From positions 1 to 32,210 of the forward strand of contig JBBDZL010000009.1 of the NCBI GenBank assembly GCA_040900215.1: 32,210 nt of DNA, written 5' to 3'. Position numbers and translations under genes: made by a program. The stretch comes from 9FT-COMBO-53-11 sp040900215 (GTDB lineage Bacteria > Patescibacteriota > WWE3 > 9FT-COMBO-53-11). Numbering within the stretch: the stretch's first letter is position 1; every line of letters begins with the position of its first letter. This document shows, in pieces, positions 12,687-19,205 of the stretch. Below the pieces are notes generated by a model. The model had not been told where the DNA came from, did no database searches, and saw nothing but the letters and a program-made list of their open reading frames with translations.

Positions 12687-13429
12687 TATTTTTTCTTCCT
12701 CTCCACGATGTACCGATCAGTGTGAAACCGCCGCCGCGTCTTCTTCCCCATTGCCGGCTTGCCCCAAGGCGTCTTGGGAGTCGTCATTCCGATACCGGAG
12801 CGGCCTTCTCCTCCGCCGTGGGGATGGGACGCGGGGTGCTGGGCAACTCCCCGCACCGTCGGCCGAATCCCCATGTGCCGCTTGACTCCGGCCTTCCCCA
12901 GCTTCCGCAGCTTCCGCTCCCCTCCCGCCAGCCGGCCGACCGTGGCCCAGCTCCCGTTGGTAATCCGCCGCACCTCGCCGGAAGGCATCTTCAGATGGAT
13001 AAAGTTCTCTTCCCGCGCTACTACCGTGGCGGCCGAACCGGCCGTCCTCACAAACTGCGCCCCTCTTCCGGGAATGAGCTCAACATTGTGAATCTCGGTC
13101 CCGATCGGGACTTTTCCGACCGGCAAAGCATTTCCGGCCTTGATCGGCGCCGAATCTTCACTGACGACTTGATCACCCAACTTCAGCTCTTCCGGACGGA
13201 GAATAAACCTCCGCTCACCGTCGGCGTACAGGAGCAGCGCCAGGTCAGCTGAACGATTGGGGTCGTACTCGAACGACTCCACCCGCGCGGTGATGCCGCG
13301 CTTATCGCGTTTAAAGTCTATCACCCGAAAGAGCCGTTTGGCGCCGCCGCCGTGATGGCGGGTGGTCACCTTTCCGAGGCTCCGCCCCACCGCCCGCTTT
13401 CGGCCAAATTTTAATCGTTTTGCTTTCAT
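12686..13429 (-). CDS. rplB: 50S ribosomal protein L2, shortened N-terminus
   Basis: Peptidyl-transferase-associated protein and one of the most conserved ribosomal proteins. The core VTTRHHGGGAKRLFRVIDFK begins at residue 21 and the end carries SHPHGGGEGRSGIG with the functional His. The usual N-terminal stretch of about 30-35 residues before this is reduced to a short basic opening (MKAKRLKFGRKRAVGRSLGK). The product is 247 residues against about 275. The start overlaps the rplW stop by four bases, so no extension is possible without overlap. Confidence 0.96.
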   Translation of the reverse strand: MKAKRLKFGRKRAVGRSLGKVTTRHHGGGAKRLFRVIDFKRDKRGITARVESFEYDPNRSADLALLLYADGERRFILRPEELKLGDQVVSEDSAPIKAGNALPVGKVPIGTEIHNVELIPGRGAQFVRTAGSAATVVAREENFIHLKMPSGEVRRITNGSWATVGRLAGGERKLRKLGKAGVKRHMGIRPTVRGVAQHPASHPHGGGEGRSGIGMTTPKTPWGKPAMGKKTRRRFHTDRYIVERKKK

Positions 13430-13725
13430 TTTTCCGCAAAAAATTCAATCTTTCCCTCCGACAAGGTTACCAGCGCCTTCTTCTTCCCGCTCTGGAAGGA
13501 CCTCACCGGGCGCTTCTTAGGCGTCCGCCAGCGGGTCTCTTTAGCCGGGGAGCGCGAGATCGCTACTTTGGAAACCTTCGTTCCTTTGTAAACGGTTTCG
13601 ATCGCTTTGGCGATCTCCCCCTTCGTGGCATCCGGGGAAACCTCAAAGAGATATTTCCCGGCCCGGGCTTGGGCGTATCCCTTTTCCGAAACGATCGGCT
13701 TTTTCAAGACCTGATAGATATTCAT
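13426..13725 (-). CDS. rplW: 50S ribosomal protein L23
   Basis: Exit-site protein that docks trigger factor and the signal recognition particle. The product is 99 residues, with IYQVLKKPIVSEKGYAQA and YLFEVSPDATKGEIAKAIET. The RWRTPKKRPVRSFQSGKK loop carries the rRNA-binding basic stretch. The start overlaps rplD by one base, and the stop overlaps rplB by four. Confidence 0.97.
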   Translation of the reverse strand: MNIYQVLKKPIVSEKGYAQARAGKYLFEVSPDATKGEIAKAIETVYKGTKVSKVAISRSPAKETRWRTPKKRPVRSFQSGKKKALVTLSEGKIEFFAEK

Positions 13726-14441
13726 TACTTCTTAGATTCCTCTCGCTTACGGCTAACGGCTTTCGGCTTTCGGCTTACAGCTCTTTTTGCTTTTACCGTT
13801 TTTACTGCCTTTACTTCCTCTTTGATCAGCCGATCCTTCAGCTTCCCCAACCCCTCTTTGAAGAACACTACTTCTTTAGCCGCCAGCACGGCGTAGGGAT
13901 TCAAGTCCGCCACCTCAATCGTTTCCACTCCGACCAGATTCCGAAAAGAAAGCCGAATGTTGTCAGCTTTCTCCGAAAGAACGACCAACGGCTGAGTTGT
14001 CTTGAGCTTCGCCAAGAGTTCCCGCGCTTGGGATGTCTTTGGCTCCTTAAAGACCGGATCCGCCACCACGTAAACCAAGCCGGCGGCCGCCTTGGCAGAG
14101 AGGGCCGAACGCAGAGCCAGATCTTTAACCTTTTTAGGCAGGGCCGCCTCAAATGTTCGGGGCTGGGGACCAAAGGTTTTCCCGCCGCCGACCCAAATCG
14201 GCGAACGCACCGAGCCGTGCCGGGCCCTACCCGTTCCCTTCTGGGCCCAGGGCTTGCGACCGCCGCCGGAGACCTGCCCCCGGGTTTTGGTTGCGACGGT
14301 GCCGGCGCGCTGGATCTTTTGATAAACGTGAATGTACTGGCGGAGGACAGTGGCGTGCGGCTTAACCTCAAAGATCTTCTCCGGCAGTTCCAGTTTGCTC
14401 TCGGTTTTGACACCCTTGGCGCTAAAAATATTAACTCTCAT
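13725..14441 (-). CDS. rplD: 50S ribosomal protein L4
   Basis: Exit-tunnel protein; in gamma-proteobacteria it also represses its own operon. I chose the ATG at 14441 (MRVNIFSAKGVKTESKLELP); the longer frame to 14576 is only the rplC tail read out of frame. The product is 238 residues. Conserved loop features are TKTRGQVSGGGRKPWAQKGT and GRARHGSVRSPIWVGGGKTF. The C-terminal tail (KRAVSRKPKAVSRKREESKK) is encoded by a heptamer tract. The start overlaps rplC by 11 bases. Confidence 0.96.
   Translation of the reverse strand: MRVNIFSAKGVKTESKLELPEKIFEVKPHATVLRQYIHVYQKIQRAGTVATKTRGQVSGGGRKPWAQKGTGRARHGSVRSPIWVGGGKTFGPQPRTFEAALPKKVKDLALRSALSAKAAAGLVYVVADPVFKEPKTSQARELLAKLKTTQPLVVLSEKADNIRLSFRNLVGVETIEVADLNPYAVLAAKEVVFFKEGLGKLKDRLIKEEVKAVKTVKAKRAVSRKPKAVSRKREESKK
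13746..13780. repeat. heptamer tract encoding the L4 tail
   Basis: Five consecutive plus-strand units: CTTACGG, CTAACGG, CTTTCGG, CTTTCGG, CTTACAG. Because three heptamers equal seven codons, the peptide repeats every seven residues (KPKAVSR, KRAVSR). Confidence 0.75.
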
Positions 14442-14994
14442 TGGTTTCTTCTTTCTTCTCCTGCCCCTCCTCGACTTTCCCTCTTGCCTCCTCTGATTCC
14501 GTCGTTTCTTCTGTTTTGACTTCTGTTTCCTCACTGCTGGCTGCTGGCTGCTGGCTGCTGACTTCTTTGGGTTCATATTCCAGCCAGAGCCGGCTCAAGC
14601 GGGGGCCCGGCAGGGGGCCGAAGATCTTGGCGGTCTTCCCTTCTGGATCAATCTCCAAAACGGCCGATCCCCGGAGAGTAACCTGCTGCCCGCCCATTCT
14701 TCCCGCCATCCGCTTGCCGCGATAGACCCGGCCGGGGGTGGTCGTTCCCCCGATCGAACCGGGAGCCCGGCCCTTGGTCGATCGCCCGTGGGTCGCCGGC
14801 ATTCCCTTGAAACCATGCCGCTTCATTACTCCCGCAAATCCTTTGCCCTTGGCCTTTCCGACAATCTTGACGACGGTACCCGGGGTGAGATCGGTCGGAA
14901 ACTCCGCAAAGGAAACAACGGTGACCGGGCGGACCTCCCCGCCCTCGGTAAAGATTTGAGTCATATCCAGTTTTCGGGCTTCGATCCTAGTCAT
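14431..14994 (-). CDS. rplC: 50S ribosomal protein L3, internal segment missing, acidic tail
   Basis: Early assembly protein reaching the peptidyl transferase centre. The opening DMTQIFTEGGEVRPVTVV and the central GKAKGKGFAGVMKRHGFKGM, then GSIGGTTTPGRVYRGKRMAG, are clear. Between VTVVSFAEF and GKAKGKGF only about 20 residues remain where about 70-75 are usual. After the core, about 45 residues form a Glu/Ser/Thr-rich tail (SSQQPAASSEETEVKTEE and so on), which is odd for a ribosomal protein. Part of it comes from the heptamer tract at 14534-14561. A terminator-like hairpin stands one base before the ATG. Confidence 0.95.
   Translation of the reverse strand: MTRIEARKLDMTQIFTEGGEVRPVTVVSFAEFPTDLTPGTVVKIVGKAKGKGFAGVMKRHGFKGMPATHGRSTKGRAPGSIGGTTTPGRVYRGKRMAGRMGGQQVTLRGSAVLEIDPEGKTAKIFGPLPGPRLSRLWLEYEPKEVSSQQPAASSEETEVKTEETTESEEARGKVEEGQEKKEETNES
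14534..14561. repeat. heptamer tract encoding part of the L3 tail
   Basis: Plus strand CTGCTGG three times in a row followed by CTGCTGA. A related pair, CTGCTGT twice, lies in the rplC leader (15058-15071). Confidence 0.8.
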
Positions 14995-14995
14995 T

Positions 14996-15018
14996 AAAAA
15001 AGCCGCTGCTCAAGCGGC
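14996..15018 (-). terminator. intrinsic terminator-like hairpin directly before rplC
   Basis: On the minus strand GCCGCT-TGAGC-AGCGGC is followed by six T and, one base later, the rplC ATG (14994). The upstream leader contains CAAGCG (15082-15087), which can pair with CGCTTG (15011-15016) of the terminator arm. An attenuator that decides read-through into the ribosomal genes is therefore possible. It could also be a plain terminator for rpsJ transcripts. Confidence 0.65.
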
Positions 15019-15102
15019 CAAAAGTTCAGCGATTATTAGCACTAGCCAGTCGGTGGACTGCTGTCTGCTGTCTTTTTAAGACGCTTGGGCATTAACGTAG
15101 AG

Positions 15103-15131
15103 ATAGTAACAGAAGAAATCAAACTTCGCAA
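15103..15131 (-). promoter_or_regulatory. predicted promoter for the rplC operon
   Basis: Minus strand TTGCGA (15126-15131), a 17-base spacer, TACTAT (15103-15108). The expected start near 15096 gives a leader of about 100 bases, with small hairpins (GTCTT-AAA-AAGAC, CAGTC-CACC-GACTG), a CTGCTGT heptamer pair and the hairpin before rplC. Confidence 0.55.
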
Positions 15132-15151
15132 GGGAGGAAGCGAGAGGATCA

Positions 15152-15249
15152 TTTTCGAGTGAAACGAGAAAAGAGGGTTGGTGAGTGTAACGAACCGTTT
15201 TATTTCCGAGCGAAGCGAGGAAAGGAGGTTCTGCTCGAAGGGCAGGTTC
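15152..15249. repeat. run of short palindromic units after rpsJ
   Basis: Plus-strand units, each a central GAGTG- or GAGCG-type 11-mer between complementary flanks: TTTTC...GAAAA (15152-15172), GGTT...AACC (15176-15196) and TTTCC...GGAAA (15203-15223). Their centres are GAGTGAAACGA, GAGTGTAACGA and GAGCGAAGCGA. A fourth unit, TGCTCGAAGGGCA, is flanked by direct GGTTCT repeats just before the rpsJ stop. The 255-base spacer holds no gene. Confidence 0.6.
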
Positions 15250-15558
15250 TCACATCTTCACCTCGACCCCGACGCCGGCGGGGAGATCGAGGTTGGAAAG
15301 CTCGTCGATGGTCTTGGGGGTCGGTTCTTCGATATCGATCAACCGTTTGTGGGTTAAAATTTCAAACGATTCACGGGAGCGCTTGTCGATGTGGGGGGAG
15401 CGAATTACAGTAAAAAGCTCCCGGTCGGTCGGGAGTGGAATGGGGCCAACGACTTTGGCTCCGGTGCGGATAGCAGCATCAACAATCTTTTCCGCACTGC
15501 GGTCAATCACTCGGGCGTCGTAAGCTTTTAAACGAACGCGAATCCTTCCTGTTGGCAT
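15250..15558 (-). CDS. rpsJ: 30S ribosomal protein S10
   Basis: Ribosomal protein that also serves in antitermination as NusE. The product is 102 residues, starting MPTGRIRVRLKAYDARVIDR. Conserved parts are GPIPLPTDRELFTVIRSPHI and DKRSRESFEILTHKRLIDI. It follows tuf after 36 bases and is separated from rplC by 255 bases containing a promoter and terminator-like hairpin. It is thus grouped with the elongation factors rather than heading the S10 operon. Confidence 0.97.
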   Translation of the reverse strand: MPTGRIRVRLKAYDARVIDRSAEKIVDAAIRTGAKVVGPIPLPTDRELFTVIRSPHIDKRSRESFEILTHKRLIDIEEPTPKTIDELSNLDLPAGVGVEVKM

Positions 15559-15594
15559 CTCTTAAGGTGCTGTCCTCGCCGCGCGAAACCCGTC
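15559..15594. other. rpsJ-tuf spacer with palindromic remnant
   Basis: The plus strand reads GGTGCTGTCC then a CGCCGCGCG stretch. GTGCTGTCC is the minus-strand end of the second-type element at 3933-3959, so this may be a decayed copy. The match is short. Confidence 0.3.
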
Positions 15595-16785
15595 TTACTT
15601 GCTGACCTTGGAAACGACTCCCGCTCCCACCGTGTGGCCGCCTTCGCGGATCGCAAAGCGCATCGTTTCCTCCAGCGCTACCGGCTGAATCAGCTTAACG
15701 GTTACTTTAACGTTGTCGCCCGGCATCACCATCTCCACCTCTTTGGGAAGAGTCATCTCGCCGGTCACGTCGGTCGTCCGAATGTAGAACTGGGGCCGGT
15801 ATCCGGTAAAGAACGGGGTGTGGCGCCCGCCTTCCTCCTTGGAGAGAACGTAGACTTCGGCTTCGAACTCGGTGTGAGGGGTGATCGATCCCGGAAGGGC
15901 GATTACCTGCCCGCGCTCGATGTCTTCGCGTTCGATTCCCCGAAGAAGCAGCCCGACGTTGTCGCCGGCCTGGGCCTCGTCCAGCGTCTTGCGAAACATC
16001 TCCACCCCGGTCACGACCGTCTTCTTGGTGTCCTTCAACCCAACCAGCTCCACCTCGTCGTTAACCTTGATCTTGCCCCGATCGACCCGGCCGGTCGCGA
16101 CGGTTCCCCGCCCCTTGATCGAGAAGACGTCCTCGACCGCCATCAGGAACGGCTTGTCCAAATCGCGGGTGGGGGTGGGGATGTACTCGTCGACCGCCTT
16201 CATCAACTCCTCAATACTCTTGAGGGCCTCGGCATCCCCCTCCATCGCTTTCAAGGCGGAACCGCGGATCACCGGCACCTTGTCTCCGGGATACTCGTAC
16301 TTGGTCAAGAGCTCACGCACTTCCACCTCGACCAGGTCCACTAGTTCCTTGTCGTCGACCATGTCGACTTTGTTGATGAAAACCACGATCGCCGGCACGT
16401 TCACCTGGTGCGCCAAGAGGATATGCTCGCGGGTCTGGGGCATCGGGCCGTCGGGAGCCGAAACCACCAGAATCGCCCCGTCCATCTGGGCGGCGCCGGT
16501 GATCATGTTCTTAATGTAGTCGGCGTGTCCAGGAGCATCAATGTGGGCGTAGTGGCGGTTCTCAGTCTCATACTCAACGTGGGAGATGTTGATGGTGATT
16601 CCTCGCTCTTTCTCCTCCGGGGATTTGTCGATGTCTTCAAACTTGTAGAACTGGGAGAGCTGCTTCTCCGAAAGATACCTTGTGATCGCTGCGGTCAGCG
16701 TGGTCTTCCCGTGGTCGACGTGACCAATCGTCCCCACATTAACGTGGGGCTTGGTGCGTTCGAATTTTTTCGCGGCTTCAGCCAT
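15595..16785 (-). CDS. tuf: elongation factor Tu
   Basis: GTPase that delivers aminoacyl-tRNA to the ribosome. The product is 396 residues, normal. GTPase motifs in order: GHVDHGKTTL (G1), RGITI (G2), DAPGHADY (G3), NKVDMVD (G4) and GSALKA (G5). The G3 motif has Ala where DCPGH is usual. Domain 3 ends RFAIREGGHTVGAGVVSKVS. The ATG at 16785 has no strong ribosome binding site; the bases just upstream are a heptamer tract. It follows fusA after 127 bases, which contain a leftover fusA 3' end. Confidence 0.98.
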   Translation of the reverse strand: MAEAAKKFERTKPHVNVGTIGHVDHGKTTLTAAITRYLSEKQLSQFYKFEDIDKSPEEKERGITINISHVEYETENRHYAHIDAPGHADYIKNMITGAAQMDGAILVVSAPDGPMPQTREHILLAHQVNVPAIVVFINKVDMVDDKELVDLVEVEVRELLTKYEYPGDKVPVIRGSALKAMEGDAEALKSIEELMKAVDEYIPTPTRDLDKPFLMAVEDVFSIKGRGTVATGRVDRGKIKVNDEVELVGLKDTKKTVVTGVEMFRKTLDEAQAGDNVGLLLRGIEREDIERGQVIALPGSITPHTEFEAEVYVLSKEEGGRHTPFFTGYRPQFYIRTTDVTGEMTLPKEVEMVMPGDNVKVTVKLIQPVALEETMRFAIREGGHTVGAGVVSKVSK

Positions 16786-16788
16786 AGT

Positions 16789-16816
16789 CTTTAGATATTA
16801 GAGCTTAGAACCTAGA
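16789..16816. repeat. heptamer tract directly upstream of tuf
   Basis: Four exact 7-base units of the form N3TAGA on the plus strand: CTTTAGA, TATTAGA, GCTTAGA, ACCTAGA. They occupy the place of a ribosome binding site, 3 bases before the tuf ATG. Confidence 0.75.
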
Positions 16817-16831
16817 ATGTCAATAACCTTC

Positions 16832-16888
16832 TCACTTACTCGTTCCGGAAACTATTTTTGCAGTTACGCTTTCCGGAACTCGTTCGTA
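16832..16888 (-). pseudogene. leftover 3' end of fusA
   Basis: Directly after an element core the minus strand reads YERVPESVTAKIVSGTSK and TGA. The functional fusA ends YERVPENVAAKVISGTRA and TAG. 13 of 18 residues agree, while only about 60% of bases do; most differences are at third codon positions. Both ends therefore look as if they evolved under protein-level selection and were later placed side by side, with the element between them. Confidence 0.88.
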
Positions 16889-16889
16889 G

Positions 16890-16912
16890 GACGGCCGCCT
16901 GCGGCGACCTGG
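16890..16912 (-). repeat. CTAG/CGTC-type palindromic element at the fusA stop
   Basis: The core abuts the fusA TAG. On the minus strand it reads CCAGGTCGCC...GGCCGTC, with a CGCC-GCA-GGCG hairpin. The gene end carries its own inverted repeat: TATGAGC...GTGCCAGA is answered by TCTGGCAC...GCATA just before the core. The second copy of the gene end starts right after CGTC. Confidence 0.8.
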
Positions 16913-19012
16913 CTATGCTCTCGTGCCAGATATTACTTTAGCGGCAACATTCTCTGGCACTCGCTCATAGTGAGATGGTTCAATGTTAAAAGTTCCTCTT
17001 CCTGATGTCAAGGAACGCAGGGTGGTCGCGTAGCCGAACACTTCGGCCAGCGGCACGATCGCCTTGATTACCTGGGCGTTCCCGCGGGACTCCGTCCCTT
17101 GAATCTGGGCCCGGCGGGATGAGAGGTCTCCCATCGTTTCCCCCAAGTATTGTTCGGGAACGATGACCTCAACCCTCATAATCGGTTCGAGCAGGACCGG
17201 TTTTGCTCGCCGGCAAGCTTCGCGGGTTGCTTCCGAAGCGGCAATCTGGAAAGCGATGTCGGAAGAATCCACCTCGTGGAAAGAGCCGTCGAAGAGCGTC
17301 GCCCGGATATCAATCAGCGGGTAGCCGGCTAGCACTCCCTTGCCCAGCGCTTCTTTGATTCCCTTCTCGGAAGGAGAGATAAATTCAGCTGGGATTGATC
17401 CCCCTCTGATCGCATTGACAAACTCGAAGCCGGTCGCCGGAGGCAGCGGCTCGTACTTCACAAAGACATGACCGTACTGGCCCCGCCCACCCGACTGGCG
17501 GATGTACTTCCCCTCCTGCTCCACCGTCGCCGTGATCGTCTCTTTGTAGGCGACCTGCGGAGCGCCGACGTTAGCCTCGACGTTGAACTCCCGCTTCATC
17601 CGATCCACCAAAATCTCCAGGTGGAACTCCCCCATCCCCGAGATCAGCGTTTCCCCGGTTTCATGGTTGGACGAGATTTTAAAGGTGGGGTCCTCTTCCG
17701 CCAGCTTCTTCATCGCCCCTCCCAATTTTTCCTGATCAGCTTTGGTTTTGGGCTCAATCATGACCGAAATCACCGGCTCGGGGAAGGAAATGTTCTCCAA
17801 GATGATCGGCGATTTTTCATCGGAGAGCGTGTCGCCGGTGGCGGTTTGGGCCAGCCCGACCGCCGCCCCAATCTCCCCCGCCCCGATCTCGGCAATTTCT
17901 TCGCGGGAGTTGGCGTGCATCAAAAGAATCCGGCTGATGCGCTCCTTAACGTTCTTGGTGGAGTTTAGGACGTAGGAACCGGAAGAGATTTTGCCGGAGT
18001 AAACCCGGAAGTAAGTCAATCGGCCCACAAAAGGATCGGTCTGCACCTTAAAGGCCAGCGCCGCAAAGGGTTCGCTAGTGTCGGCTTTATGGGTGGTTTT
18101 ATTGCCGGAAAAATCCAGCCCTTCCACCGGGGGTTTGTCCAAGGGAGAGGGCAGATAATCGATCACTGCGTCGAGAACTTTCTGCACCCCCTTATTGTGC
18201 AGGGAGGAACCGCAGAGGACCGGAAAAGCCTGGGCAGTAAGCGTCGCCCGGCGCAGCGCTTCCTTGAGCTCCGCCAGCGAAAGTTCTTCGCCGGCCAAGT
18301 ACCGGTCCAGAAGCTTCTCATCTTCTTCAGCAATCGCTTCAATCGTTTTGGCGCGATATTTTTCCAATTCTCCTTTGAGCTCCGCCGGCACTTCTTCTTC
18401 GATCACATCCTCCCCCAGCTTACCCTCGAACCGATAGGCCTTCTGTTCCAAAACGTCGATCATGCCCGAAAACTCACCCTCCCGGCCGATCGGGAAATTC
18501 AACACAATTGTTTTGGCGTCGAGCTTTTCTTTGATCGATGCCAGATCCTCCTCGTAGTCCGCCCCGATCTTGTCCATCTTGTTGATAAAGCAGATCCGGG
18601 GAATCTTGTATTTGTCGGCTTGCCGCCAAACCTTTTCGGATTGAGGCTCAACTCCCTCTTTCCCGTCAAAGACCACTACCGCCCCGTCCAGCACCCGCAG
18701 CGAACGCTCGACCTCGGCCGTGAAATCCACATGCCCGGGAGTGTCAATAATATTAATGCGGTGATCGTTCCAAAAAGTGGTGGTGGCGGCGGCGGTAATC
18801 GTCACCCCCCGCTCCCGCTCTTGTACCATCCAATCCATCACCGCTGCTCCCTCATGCACCTCGCCGATTTTGTAAGTCCGGCCGGTGTAGTAGAGAAATC
18901 GTTCGGTCGTGGTGGTCTTGCCGGCGTCGATGTGGGCAATAATCCCGATGTTCCGAACCTTGTCGAGGGGGGCTTTAAATCCTACCTTTGCGGAAAGTTT
19001 TTCTTCTGACAT
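16913..19012 (-). CDS. fusA: elongation factor G
   Basis: Translocation GTPase of 699 residues, normal length. Motifs: AHIDAGKTTTTERFLYYTG (G1), RGVTITAAATTTFW (G2), IDTPGHVDFTAEVERSLRVL (G3) and FINKMDKIGADYEED (G4). Domain IV has GGRGQYGHVFVKYEPLP, and the end shows SGRGTFNIEPSHYERVP. The last 12 codons may have been rebuilt by the element at the stop, since part of them forms an inverted repeat with the preceding codons. A predicted promoter lies at 19068-19096, and the 5' leader contains another element copy. Confidence 0.98.
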   Translation of the reverse strand: MSEEKLSAKVGFKAPLDKVRNIGIIAHIDAGKTTTTERFLYYTGRTYKIGEVHEGAAVMDWMVQERERGVTITAAATTTFWNDHRINIIDTPGHVDFTAEVERSLRVLDGAVVVFDGKEGVEPQSEKVWRQADKYKIPRICFINKMDKIGADYEEDLASIKEKLDAKTIVLNFPIGREGEFSGMIDVLEQKAYRFEGKLGEDVIEEEVPAELKGELEKYRAKTIEAIAEEDEKLLDRYLAGEELSLAELKEALRRATLTAQAFPVLCGSSLHNKGVQKVLDAVIDYLPSPLDKPPVEGLDFSGNKTTHKADTSEPFAALAFKVQTDPFVGRLTYFRVYSGKISSGSYVLNSTKNVKERISRILLMHANSREEIAEIGAGEIGAAVGLAQTATGDTLSDEKSPIILENISFPEPVISVMIEPKTKADQEKLGGAMKKLAEEDPTFKISSNHETGETLISGMGEFHLEILVDRMKREFNVEANVGAPQVAYKETITATVEQEGKYIRQSGGRGQYGHVFVKYEPLPPATGFEFVNAIRGGSIPAEFISPSEKGIKEALGKGVLAGYPLIDIRATLFDGSFHEVDSSDIAFQIAASEATREACRRAKPVLLEPIMRVEVIVPEQYLGETMGDLSSRRAQIQGTESRGNAQVIKAIVPLAEVFGYATTLRSLTSGRGTFNIEPSHYERVPENVAAKVISGTRA

Positions 19013-19063
19013 TTTGTTTCTTCAAAATGCTAGGGCGTTTTCCCGCCCGTCCATTTTCGAACC
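19010..19063 (+). repeat. CTAG/CGTC palindromic element at the fusA start
   Basis: Plus strand CATTTTG (19010-19016, holding the start codon complement), the loop TTTCTT, the inverted CAAAATG (19023-19029), the core 19030-19051 (CTAGGGCG...CCGCCCGTC) and a second CATTTTCGAACC (19052-19063). The core differs at 2 of 22 positions from the one at the rpsG stop (22538-22559), which lies in opposite orientation. The element sits in the predicted fusA 5' leader. Confidence 0.85.
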
Positions 19064-19067
19064 TCTC

Positions 19068-19096
19068 ATCCTATCAGAACCAGAATAGCGGAGCAA
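19068..19096 (-). promoter_or_regulatory. predicted fusA promoter
   Basis: Minus strand TTGCTC (19091-19096), a 17-base spacer, TAGGAT (19068-19073). Transcription would start near 19061, placing the palindromic element in the fusA 5' leader. Confidence 0.45.
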
Positions 19097-19106
19097 CCCG
19101 GAAGAT

Positions 19107-19177
19107 AGCAAACGGGCGGCCGAGGACGCCCGCTTTGCGAGCTAGCTTTTTTGTTTTTTCAAAAAAGTAGCTTAAAA
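19107..19177 (+). promoter_or_regulatory. two hairpins and a possible promoter upstream of the C39 peptidase gene
   Basis: Hairpin one is CGGGCG-N8-CGCCCG with GCAAA/CTTTGC flanks (about 19107-19139). Hairpin two is AGCTAGCTTTTTTG with CAAAAAAGTAGCT around six T (19140-19172). TTGTTT (19151-19156) and TAAAAT (about 19173-19178) are spaced 16 bases apart and could form a promoter overlapping the second hairpin. The hairpins could instead insulate the divergent fusA and peptidase units. Confidence 0.4.
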
Positions 19178-19205
19178 TAAAGAAAACGAAAGGAAGGAGG
19201 GGAAG

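Noticed and set aside
14442..14576. Extended N-terminus for L4
   Set aside because: The extra residues are the rplC tail read in another frame; the family start MRVNIFSAKG is at 14441.
18089..19009. Long plus-strand open frame of 306 codons
   Set aside because: It lies antisense to fusA, has no recognisable domain and follows from the codon bias of the real gene.
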